A stretch of DNA of 64,000 bases from Arenicola marina. Its lineage: Eukaryota; Annelida; Polychaeta; Arenicolidae. This document shows, piece after piece, positions 1-11,600 of the stretch; the stretch's first letter is position 1; the number at the start of each line of letters is the position of its first letter. The stretch is taken from assembly GCA_964019135.1 (NCBI GenBank), contig OZ025249.1, positions 7,366,039-7,430,038 of the forward strand, in the 5' to 3' direction. The notes below the pieces were generated by a model, which was not told where the DNA came from, made no database searches, and worked only from the letters and a program-made list of their open reading frames with translations. Position numbers and translations under genes: made by a program.

Positions 1-58
1 TACTTGTCATATGATTCAGGAGCTGCATTATGATACGTTTATATTGTACATGTTCCAG

Positions 59-138
59 GTGATGACCGAAACATCATCGAGGTGTACGTGGCTGGTAGGA
101 AGGTCGTTGACAAGGTCACACCAGACGTGACTGCATAA
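59..138 (+). CDS. GDA: Guanine deaminase, last coding exon (partial)
   Basis: This is the C-terminal exon of a cytosolic amidohydrolase that turns guanine into xanthine in purine breakdown. The intron ends in ttccag at 58. The exon opens with two bases that complete a glycine codon, then reads DDRNIIEVYVAGRKV and runs to a TAA stop at 136-138. Vertebrate guanine deaminases end in a closely similar GDDRNIxEVYVxGKxV segment. The zinc-binding catalytic core lies upstream, outside the window. What is seen is one 26-residue exon with a good acceptor; the family call rests on that conserved tail, remembered and not searched. It is the terminal exon, so the gene points tail-to-tail at the peptidase gene that ends at 2545. 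Confidence 0.78.
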
Positions 139-724
139 TCCTATGTATAGCTGTGGAGGGGCGATATCGTCCTAATAGCCCCTCCCTCCCCCCATACACA
201 TCACACTGCTGTCAGATGGTCAATCTGATGTTGGCAAGTATGTTGATGTACCAGGTCGTCTATTGAGGCACAAATATATTGCGTATTATTGTATGGCTGC
301 GCGCTTCTAGTCATGACTACCGCCATGTGATTGTTTTGTTTAATTTCTGTTCTCGTTGTTAAATGTTCTTAATGAGGTATGCGATATCGAGTGATCCAGG
401 GCGTTGTGGCCACGTATTGACAACAAGGGAGGCTGGTTCTGTTGTACGGATCGGGCTTTTTATTACGTGAATACTGTTATCTTTACCATTATTTAAACCC
501 TGTACGTACACACGCGCCAGGCCGGACTGGGATTACCGATGACGTCACAGCTACTGATCACGTGATGGATTGTACAACGGGTCTGCTTGCTGAGATTCCG
601 CGTATGATTAGCCGAACTATGTGATCATACCCACGAGAACCACGATTTTACTGATATTTTCCCTTATGTGGACAAAGCTGTTTTCAGCAGGATTAAGGCC
701 CAGGCGGTACGACAATATAATATA

Positions 725-727
<3 letters not shown>

Positions 728-783
<56 letters not shown>
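728..783. repeat. (TA)n microsatellite
   Basis: About 28 uninterrupted TA dinucleotides, probably in or just after the 3' UTR of the guanine deaminase gene. Confidence 0.95.
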
Positions 784-786
<3 letters not shown>

Positions 787-2166
787 AGAAGGAGATCTAT
801 ATACGCACGCGATGGCATTGTAAATCTCTGAACACAATTAAATACACTCTGTATATGTGATGTTATTGCCTTGATCCCGTACTATCGCCCACATACATAG
901 GCCAATAGCACGAATTCATATTCAACATCAGGAACGTGATTCTTACCTGACGCACAATTAGTTAAAGCACTGTTACAAAACCTGTTATGTTGCAAGGCGC
1001 ATGTTGTATAACTGAAAATAACTGTAATCAAAGATGATATATATTGTCCCAGCAATAGAGCTAAATATTATAGTATAACTTGTATCGGAAACACAATTAT
1101 TATAGTAAAACTTTACGCGATGTTAATTACAACTAATTAGCTTAAAAATAAAATTCTGCTTTAAAATCTTCCTTTGATATAGTACTAAGTTAAAAATTGC
1201 AGTATATTCCGCAAATATGCGAGGAATTTCCCTATTTTGACATATACACTACGTATAACAGAATTTAACAATTAAATTTAACAACTGCTTTCGCAAATAT
1301 ATTCATTCACGATGCATTTCCGCAGCATGACTCCACGTATACATGAACCACTAACGAGCAAGATGATGTCCATAGAAACATATTTTCGAAGTTCACACCT
1401 GAACCAGATGGTGTTGGCAGCCACTTCAGTGCACACACTGACTAATAGGGGCCACGAGACTGGCGTTACTGAGATGAACGACAACACGTGTTGGAAAACT
1501 CGGCAATGGCGTCATGAGGTATGGATTGGCGCCATTATGTTATATCACATCGGCAGAAATATACAGGATTACATACACTACACGCAGCTGTCACAGGCGA
1601 CCCGCCAGATACATGTTACTCTCCTGTGTCCGGGATAACATATATTCACACCACATGCTCTCCGGATTGGACAAACATACAGTTTAAATAGTCGCGATGT
1701 ATTTGACCAAGTGTCACAGGAGATAACTGACATCGTGGCCGATCGGCAGTTTTATAGCGTTCTGTGTCAACATTTAAGTAGATGATTTGACATCGATTAC
1801 AATGGAATTAAATACGCACTTGGTTAACCAATGAGATACGTCCCTCGCTGCGTGTTAGCCAATCATATGGCCGACACAGTACATACCGCATACATCCCAT
1901 CACCGCACCCTATCAACTAGCGCCCCTATATACAGCTGCGATAACGGACACTAGGTGGCGACACCGAGCGAGGTGGCGTTTTCATGCTGGTTCTTTGCTT
2001 GGCGCATGCAACAGCATGACATTATCGTGACACGTGAGCCCTGACTGGTGAATCGGCGTGTTCCAAGACAGTGCTGCCACCTAGTGTGATCTTAAAACGC
2101 TACATACTCGTGCCATGATCGGCGGCAGCAAAGTGACATTTCTGCAGTCTAGGTATAGCATGACAA

Positions 2167-2270
2167 CAGGGGCGGATCCAGGGCCCCCCCCATTTTTATG
2201 CCATTTAACATGAAAGCCGAAACCGGACCCCCCCCCCCCCCGTAAACACATTTTCTGGATCCGCCCCGGG
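2167..2270. mobile_element. Short inverted-repeat element with GGGGCGGATCCAG ends (copy 1)
   Basis: The left end reads CAGGGGCGGATCCAGG and the right end reads CTGGATCCGCCCCGG, an almost perfect inverted pair about 100 bp apart. C-runs lie just inside each end. Related ends recur at 2927, 17777, 18093 and 21097, so this looks like a small non-autonomous family. No transposase is present. Confidence 0.55.
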
Positions 2271-2544
2271 ACAATGTCACTGTCACTATCACAGCACATT
2301 CCAGCCAAAGTGATCCCGCTGCATTAGAGGGAGATTACTGCAGATATGGCTCTGAGTATACACCGGTACTACACAAAACTGCTGTCCGCAGCTAACCCTC
2401 ATGATTAATATAGTTACAAGCATCTTCATTTCAGAGTTTGTTATGTATCACAATCCTTCTGAGCCCACATGTTGTAATCTACTGCAGGGGAATGTAGCCA
2501 CGAGTGCTCCAATCTTGACCTTGACTACGAGTGAACTTGACCTA

Positions 2545-2644
2545 TTACCACACGTGGCATTTCTTAGCTGGGTTCATGTTCGAGCCGATCGGGCATTGAA
2601 ATGCCTCGGAAAACTCTGGCATGTTCTTCAGCACCCCGATAACT
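2545..2644 (-). CDS. Peptidase exon 17: terminal exon with CxxW tail
   Basis: After a CCTCAG acceptor the exon completes an Arg codon and reads [20 protein letters not shown], then [12 protein letters not shown] and TAA. This is the classic M13 C-terminus, with two conserved cysteines and a final tryptophan, and shows that the gene is complete inside the window. Confidence 0.93.
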
Positions 2645-5600
2645 CTGAGGAGAAATACAGGCACAGCGTTAGGATTACACGAGAAAGGCCTTCAATATTA
2701 ATCCGAAAGAAATAGTCATGTACAGTAGCTGATTCAAACTAATCGAGTTGGGGGAGGGAACTCCAGTATTTCTTCAACTTTGAGAAGAAGGAGGGTGTGA
2801 AGGGAGAGAGGTGGATAGGGGGGACGTGTCAGTTTACCTACCATTGTCACGGCGGATAAGGATCAATCAGCTGTACTGTGATCCAGTTACCTTATCTCCA
2901 CATGACACTTAACACAGCGTTAATGTCAGGGGCGGATTTAGGAGTTTGCAAAGAGAGGATTGGCTCTCTAAAAACTTGCGACCGAGGGGGGGGGGGGGGG
3001 GTGCTCGGAGAACCCGACTTTTACAGTGTATGTTCAAGTTCCCAAAGGGGAGGGGGGGTGCAATCCCCCTAACCCCCCGCCCCTAAATGTTCTCATTACT
3101 CACCTGTATTTGGCGTAGGAATGTGAGTCTGTGACCAGAGACTGTTGTGCGTATTCCGGGGTGTAGTACGAACACCATATCTATAAAATAAACCTTAAAT
3201 CAGTAACAACATTATATCAATCATTCCTTTGTGCACAGTATCTGTAGTGGACTTAACCTGGACATGTAGCTATCATAGGACTAGTCACATGACATTCAAA
3301 TGGCACTGAGCCAAGGAAGAATTTATATTTATATGTGGAGAAATATTTGCTACATTTTACACGTTCGCTTTGTACGGGAGTTTGTTAATGTCAAGGGTTG
3401 ACATTTCTTTATTTACAAATTATCTGGCGGCTCTCACGTAAATATCTGGCGGCCGCCAGATAATCTGTAAATAGAGAAATGTCATCCCCTGGCATCCCTT
3501 TTCGTAAATTTGCCCCAATAGTCCTCTGATTCAGGACCGATAAAACAGTTAGAAATAACATTTAGACGTCCGTAATAAAAATGGCGACTGACTTGAGCGA
3601 AGCTGAGGAAGAAGAGTTGATTGTCAGTCATGTTGAGGCCTGGCAGGACGACCTCTGGCGCCACCTGTTGCTGAAGCCACTCCTGGTAGGCGAAGAATGC
3701 CGTCTTCACCCCTCCGTTATCGGCAATGTTCTCACCCAGCGTCGTCAGGCCGTTTAACTAAATACAGAAAAACACACGTCAATACAATAAATACACTGAT
3801 ATTGTAAACAGTGTCATCAATGAAAATCAAGGAACATATATGTAACGAACATATCTAGTCAAATTTGAATACATATACATTGATATACATTGATTCAATG
3901 TATGTATTATACATGATAGTTGACTTCTAATAAAATAACATTTTAGTCGCTAGGGCACACAGCGGCTGCCCGACTTACATGCCCCTGCCCCCTCCCCCCC
4001 CATCCTTCCCCGCCACCACTCCACCACCCATACACGGTACACACATATAAATTATGTAACCTCGCACCAGCCTGAAAACACGATTGGTCCGGGGTTTTTT
4101 TTTCCAGTTGATTTTCCCAGTTGATTTTCCCAGTTGATTTGCCCAGTTGATTTTTTCAGTTTTTTTTTCAGTTGAGTTTTTCAGTTGAGTTTTTCAGTTG
4201 ATTTTTTCAGTTGATTTTCCTAGTTGATTTTCCCAGTTGATTTTCCCAGTTGATTTCCCTGTTGATTTTTCCAAGTGATTTACCCGGTTGATTTTCCCAG
4301 TTTATTTTCCTAAGTCATTTTCCTATGTGATTTGCCCAGTGGATGTTTTCCAGCTGTTTTTTTTCAGTTGATTTGCGCAGTTGATATTTTTAGTTGATTT
4401 TCCCAGTTGTTTTTCCTAGTTGCTTTGCCCAGTTGATTTGCCTAGTTGCTTTGCCCAGTTTATTTGCCCAGTTGATTTTCCCAGTTGACTTTCCCAGTTG
4501 ATTTACCCAGTTGATTTGCCCAGTTGACTTGCCCAGTTGATTTGCCCAGTTGACGTCCCAGTTGATTTTCCCCGTTGAATTCCCCAATTGATGTTCTCAG
4601 TTGATTTGCCCAGCTGATTTGCCCAGTTGATTTGCAAAGTTGATTTGCCCAGTTGATTTACCAAGTTGATTTGCCCAGTTGATTTGCCCAGTTGATTTGC
4701 CCAGTTGATTTGCCCAGCTGATTTGCCCAGGTGATTTGCAAATTATATTTGCCCAGTTGAGTTGCCAAGTTGATTTTCCCAGTTGATTTGCCCAGGTGAT
4801 TTGCAAATTATATTTGCCCAGTTGAGTTGCCAAGTTGATTTGCCCAGTTGATTTGCCCAGCTGATTTGCCCAGGTGATTTGCAAATTAGATTTGCCCAGT
4901 TGAGTTGCCAAGTTGATTTTCCCAGTTGATTTGCCCAGCTGATTTGCCCAGTTGATTTGCCCAGTTGATTTGCCCAGTTGATTTGCCCAGCTGATTTGCC
5001 CAGGTGATTTGCAAAGTATATTTGCCCAGTTGAGTTGCCAAGTTGATTTTCCCAGTTGATTTGCCCAGGTGATTTGCAAATTATATCTGCCCAGTTGATT
5101 TGCCCAGTTGATTTGCCCAGTTGATTTGCCCAGTTGATTTGCCCAGCTGATTTGCCCAGGTGATTTGCAAATTATATTTGCCCAGTTGAGTTGCCAAGTT
5201 GATTTTCCCAGTTGATTTGCCCAGGTGATTTGCAAATTATATTTGCCCAGTTGAGTTGCCCAGGTGATTTGCAAATTATATTTGCCCAGTTGATTTGCCC
5301 AGTTGATTTGCCCAGTTGATTTGCCCAGCTGATTTGCCCAGGTGATTTGCAAATTATATTTGCCCAGTTGAGTTGCCAAGTTGATTTTCCCAGTTGATTT
5401 GCCCAGGTGATTTGCAAATTATATTTGCCCAGTTGAGTTGCCCAGTTGATTTGCCCAGGTGATTTGCAAATTATATTTGCCCAGTTGATTTGCAAATTAT
5501 ATTTGCCCAGTTGAGTTGCCAAGTTGATTTTCCCAGTTGATTTGCCCAGGTGATTTGCAAATTATATTTGCCCAGTTGATTTGCCCAGTTGATTTGCCCA

Positions 5601-8600
5601 GTTGATTTGCCCAGCTGATTTGCCCAGGTGATTTGCAAATTATATTTGCCCAGTTGAGTTGCCAAGTTGATTTTCCCAGTTGATTTGCCCAGGTGATTTG
5701 CAAATTATATTTGCCCAGTTGAGTTGCCCAGTTGATTTGCCCAGGTGATTTGCAAATTATATTTGCCCAGTTGATTTGCCCAGTTGATTTGCCCAGATGA
5801 TTTGCCCAGTTGATTTGCCCAGTTGATTTGCCCAGCTGATTTGCCTAGGTGATTTGCAAATTATATTTGCCCAGTTGAGTTGCCAAGTTGATTTTCCCAG
5901 TTGATTTGCCCAGTTGATTTGCCCAGTTGATTTGCCCAGTTGATTTGCCCAGATGATTTTCCCAGTTGATTTGCCCTTTAGGATTTCTTGTTCGGATGAG
6001 ATTACCCCCCAAATTCGCTTAATTAATTAATTAATTAATTATATTAACAACGAGGTGCCTTAGCACTCAACGCAATCCCAGTCTACGCCACTCGGCCATG
6101 ACTGTTCTACTTTCTATGTTCTTTCTAAGGTTTATTACTTGTAACGCTGTTCTCCTGCTGGCATTACACCGAGAGCCAGTGGTAGCCCGCGTACAGAGAT
6201 CGATGGCCCACATAGCACACATACGTGATCGATTGGCCAGTTAACAAGTAGGATTGGCAAGCGCATGTGCAAGAGTGCGTGTGTGCGTGGGGAAGGGGGA
6301 GGGGGGCTCAAGTTCGCATGACGATAGGAGGTGCCGGGGTGTTTGTGTATTAGGCGGGGTGTGCTCACATAAACATGGCAATTGGACAACGTTTGTGTGT
6401 CGTGTGTGTGTTATGAGTGCATGTGTGGGTGTGGGGAGGGGGGGGGGGGAGAGGCGGCTCAAGATGGCGGGTTTTTAACGTGTCGGGAATTCCACGGAAA
6501 TTCCAAAGATGAAACCTATAATTGGTAGAGCGTGATCGTCGGCTATACAATGCTATACAATGCGCCATAAGGCGTTCCATAGATTGTTTACGAAGAGTGT
6601 CCATTATTTTCCAACGGTGGTCAATAATAGTGCAACGGTATTTCCTGGGTCTTTCCATGCGTGGTTTTATTGCGACGTGAGCGGTAAGCGTGTATATAAT
6701 CGACCGTGTGCTTGTCATATAGTGCCGGGGTATCTATTGCAAGCCTTATTACAGTCGTTCACTACTCCACCGAATAGTTGATTCGCAGACTACTGGAAAA
6801 GGTTGGTATGTTTGATATTAAAGCTATTCAGTAACAGCTGTTGCCCGCAAAAAACATCTGCATAGTACACTGATATGAAAGATTAGTATTCACATTTAAC
6901 AAACTGTAACATTGCCTTGACAATGTAAAGATGAGCATGGCAGAACACGTATTTATTTGCCTGACAGATGACCGTAATTTGGAACCTATGTGAACTACGT
7001 CACAGATTTGTGTCTATAGTTCATCGGTTTACTGCGCCATTTTTGGATGCTGAGCAGGCTCAGGCAATACATTTTAGTGCGACAAGAATAACTAATTCTT
7101 GCAAAAATCAAGCCTTAAAATGCCACAATTTTAGTTCATGCCATGATTTTGGCGGGAAACAACTGTTCCAATAGCTTTAAACACTGCCGACAAGTCAACC
7201 ATGCTGTCGCCTGTTACGGATAGTATATTTCCTATGTACCCCGCTTCCCCCACATTTGTTTCTTAGGATGCGGGCGGGGCGCCTATGTTGTAGCATGTAT
7301 CTGACTACAACATTTAACTAAATATCAGAATTTACTGAAGTACATAAAGTCAAGACACATATTCGGCATCATATATTCGGACAGAGAGCAAAACTGGGGA
7401 CAAATCTGGCTGACAGCTGTCAACGCACGCGCTCTATAGCCTCTCCTGAACCCTCCACCCCCTCCACCCCACGCCACACACCACATACAGCCGCCTGCCT
7501 ACTCCTGCCAGCCAGCGACCACAGCGTAGTCTGACGAGGCAGCCATGCCGTTTGACTCCAGATGACTGATATCAAATGCTAATTATTTAAGATTAAGTAG
7601 GGTCACAAAATGCAAAATGACGCATCTCTGTCCGACCTCCGGACCAATGTTCTATTTGGTATAGTCCGGCCGCCCTCTTGTGTCAAGGAAAAGTGTGAGC
7701 CTATTGAAGCTTGGTCAAGTGGAACGCATGTTTACAAGTTGTTTACTGCCGAGCTTACATGCGTCAGTCAGTACTGGATCTCGACCCCCGCACCCCCCCC
7801 CCCCCACCACCACGACAGAGAACCCTTTTGTGTGGCCCTGGGACATCGGTGGCTTGACGCAACAGTTCACTTGTGTTTTGGGCTTGCCCACCACCCCCGC
7901 TCTTTACCCTGGGATTTCCTGTGGGTTTTCCAATCTATATATATAGAGACATATTTTTTGCTTAGTATTCTGGGAACTACCTGGATATTTCCGTAGGGAT
8001 TTCCTTGGGATTACCTTGGCGTTTCACACGTACACGTGCGTGACTATAAAGCGCGCGAGATTCTGGGGAGAGTTTACAGAGACTTAACCAGAAGACAAGG
8101 AAACATAGCACTGCAAACACGTTCAGAGACTGATGAGACAAACAGAGAAAGCGGGTGGCGAAACGACTCGAGCGAATTTACAGGTGACATACCCTTATCT
8201 TGTATAAGTAAAAGATCAAGTAATGCAGAACCACCAACCAACTGAAGGCGATTACAATGACCATAACGAGCTGGCCAGTCTTGGCATGAGCTGTTCACGA
8301 TGCCGAATCTCTCGTCATGTTTATGTCTTTGCATGTAATTGATCTACATGGAGCGTTCATTTCCTATATTTATACATTCTTTTAATGTTTCAACAGATAC
8401 ACTGAGTCAACCTTGATGATCATCAACGGCAGAGAGCTAGGATTTAGTCGCCTTTATTTTGTATTTGGAGTCGAACAACGACACACCAAGGACACACCAA
8501 GGACACACCAGGCCCTAACATTGCCTTCCCCACAGCGACTGATGAGATATAATTCACAGGACAGACCATTCCGCCGCCCACTACATAAAGGGCGCACGAT

Positions 8601-11600
8601 GGTAGCTCTGCGGCAGGACACGCAGGTCGTGACAGCATTGTGTCTGGTCACCCTGGGACTGATGACCATGGTCACCGTCATACCGGTCGCCGCGGCACAG
8701 GGCGGCCGCGACCGTCGCAGGGGGTCTACGTGCATCTTACCCTGCCGCCCGGACCAGTATTGCAACACCGAGGCGATCCCAGAATGCCTGGCATGCAATA
8801 CGGGGCCGTGCAGAGACACCGTCTCGTGGGACGTGCGACAACGAGGATGCTCAAAGTTGTGTCCAAGTAAGTAGTTTTTTGCCGGTTTCTACAACTGATG
8901 TAACCGACGGGGTAAAACAACAGTTAATTATAGATTCTCCCAGTCAACCATTGTTGTACTTGAAGGCATTTGCTTGGAATAAGGGAACTGCTGATGGCAG
9001 TGAACGAAAGGAAATAGATTATTCTGGCATTCGTTGTATACACGAATTTAAATTGGACGTATTATGTGCTATGTGGCTGTTGTATTCAGTAGTCAGCGCT
9101 GATTATCTATTTCCCTACTCGTCCCCACCGATCCCAACTGTTGCCTCCTTACAGAGATCTGGCTACGGATACAGGGTCGTAACATTCTCCGGCCAACAAG
9201 CGTCACCACACCGAGCCTCATGACCTCGCCAACACACCCCGCCCCGGCCCACTCAATGCCCCTGTCGGGGAGCGGCGATGGGACGGTCTGGGTAGTGACG
9301 ATAGTTGCGATATTAGCTGTGACAATAGCTGTGACAATAGCTGTGACAATAGCTGTCGCAATCGCAGTAATATGCAAGAGGCGGACAAAGAGCTGCAGTT
9401 CCACTTCCACCAAGGGTACGTATTATATCAGCTTATCATTCTAAGTAAACAACGGAGAGTCTAGGAAGTTATTTTGCCAAGGGATTCTGCAATAAGTGGA
9501 GGAAACCAGATGAATGTTTCTGTTATTACTGGACAAGTAAGAATATAATTCTGTCGGACAATTGCGGCCAGAGCCCGTACGTTCGAACGGCGGGCAATAT
9601 ATATTTCGCCCCGGTCCATGCTAGTGTCCTATTCTTGGGCCAAATATTTCGCCCTGGCCATTTGGAACTTACGGGCCCAGTAATGTTATTGATATATGGA
9701 CAACAACTTGTGCTTTCATTTATTCATTTGGCATTGCAGGTTCACGTTCTACGTTATGTCCCGAAGATGAGTGGGTGGGTGAAAGCAATACTCTCATCCC
9801 AGCGATTGCTGATGATGCAAGCAGCCAACAGTTGAGCATCAAGGCCATGGGCACTACATCGTGGTCTACCGTCCTCACCACCAGCACGTCGTCACCTATG
9901 TTATCTTTGAGATCTGGAGATTGGCCAGGATATATTCAGATTTGGCAGTGCCCTGATTATAACCCAGGTCCACCGCCTTTTAATGACAAGTTTTCCGATA
10001 CTTTCGTCTCGGTTTAGACCAGCAGGTCATGTCATTGTAGTTTGCAATACAAGAGACGTGGGGTAAAGCTGGACCCCGGGCCACGGAGGAACAACAGGAG
10101 CGTTCGTCCGCGTCCTGTCACCAACCCTAACTAATCCTTTGGTGATACCGTACAGACAAACAATATGTGGTTCGTTCATGGTGTATTGATCACTAGACAT
10201 TGTACTTACCGGGTCCCCGTTGACGCTGAAGGCACTGTACTCCTCCACCAAGCACCCTGTCTGCTCCACGAAGGCCTGCGAGGACTCGTTGGTCCACCAG
10301 TTGTTGAGGTTACCGTCCTTGTCGTACATGCGGCCTGCAATAGTAGTCAGCTATGTATGGTGGGTACAGGGACTACTAGACGCTCAATAGCAGTCAGCTA
10401 TGTATGGCGGGTACAGGGACTACCATACGCTCAATATGTTGTGTTGTATCTCACAGTCCCGGAGAACGACAGACATCATCTCAGGGACAGATAGCAATAC
10501 GACGAACACAGAAAACACTGATATTGATATCTGATATTGATATCAATAAGAGTCACATTGCTATTGTAAGTGCGAATTGAATAAATTTGTCCTTTTATAT
10601 TAGAAATAATATATATTTTAACAACGTTCAAGACAGGAACAGCATTGATAGCCGCGAAAGGCCAGACGACGAAACGTGAACTGAGAACAAAGGAAAATGG
10701 AGCACAAAGTGACATTTTTGTATATGTTTGCATATTTTGTATATTTCGTATATTTTATATTATAAGTAACATGATACTTGCTCCACCCCCGCTTTTGCTC
10801 AAGCCATTGGCATTTACTTTACTTGGCATTTAGGCATGGCACGCCGCCCCCCCCCCCCACACACACACGTGTTCTTTGTGCAAATGTCCTGATTCACCGC
10901 GAACCCCAGTACGCCCTAGAATAAAACACGCTTAATTACGCCTACCCGGCCAGTATTATTACCAAATAAAGAGATTGTATACAGTACAAAAGGTTCATTG
11001 GTTGCCTTTAATAAAAGCTTCTTTGTCACCTGTGACACTCACCTTGGTTGTCGAAGGCGTGGGTGAGCTCGTGCCCCATGACAACGCCGACCGCTCCGAA
11101 CAGCAGCGACCTGGTGGGCAAAACATCAACAGAGTGTCATATGGTGTACAGTGCTGCACAGCATTGTAACATGGGGCCGGCCTTCATAACAGTGGGCAAA
11201 ACGTGTGTTGTGTAGTGAGCGCACAGCCCTGTACAACTTGTAATATCAGGGCCGGTCTTCATAACAACGGCCTAAGTTACACACGAGAAGTACCTTCCCA
11301 CCGTGCTCTATCAGGCTCGTAGCGGTGGAATTTATAATCCAGAAACGATATTCGACAAAATGTTTAATACTGGCACTTTTCTAATTCAGCAAATACTTTT
11401 CTATTTTGGACCACATAAACGTTCAACGACTTTTTGTATTTGAATACCGCAAAGTAGGGTTTATGAATGCGGACCTTCCGAGTACGTCGACACAAAAACA
11501 GTCCTTTGACGGTCACCGATTGGCAAGTTTAACACTTTCAAAGGACTTTCACATAAGCTGCAGACGGCGCTTCAGTGAGTTATGATGTCGTAACGGTGTT

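Larger units (their letters stand above)
139..2544. other. Tail-to-tail intergenic region with both 3' UTRs
   Basis: This 2.4-kb stretch lies between the stop of the guanine deaminase (+) and the stop of the M13 peptidase (-). It is AT-rich and has no exon I can support. It contains a TA microsatellite near 728-783 and one short terminal-inverted-repeat element near 2167-2270. I could not choose a polyadenylation signal for either gene with confidence. Confidence 0.5.
3758..10209. other. Peptidase intron 14, host of a nested gene
   Basis: This 6.4-kb intron holds the 13-bp minisatellite at 4106-5985, a (TTAA)n run near 6019-6045, G-rich low-complexity sequence at 6270-6460, and the plus-strand receptor-like gene at 8599-10017. 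Between 6480 and 8000 I see nothing coding. Confidence 0.7.

Noticed and set aside
4390-5703. Long minus-strand open frames with [13 protein letters not shown] repeats
   Set aside because: They are the 13-bp minisatellite read in frame; 13 bp gives a 13-residue period in any open frame. No start, splice or codon-bias support.
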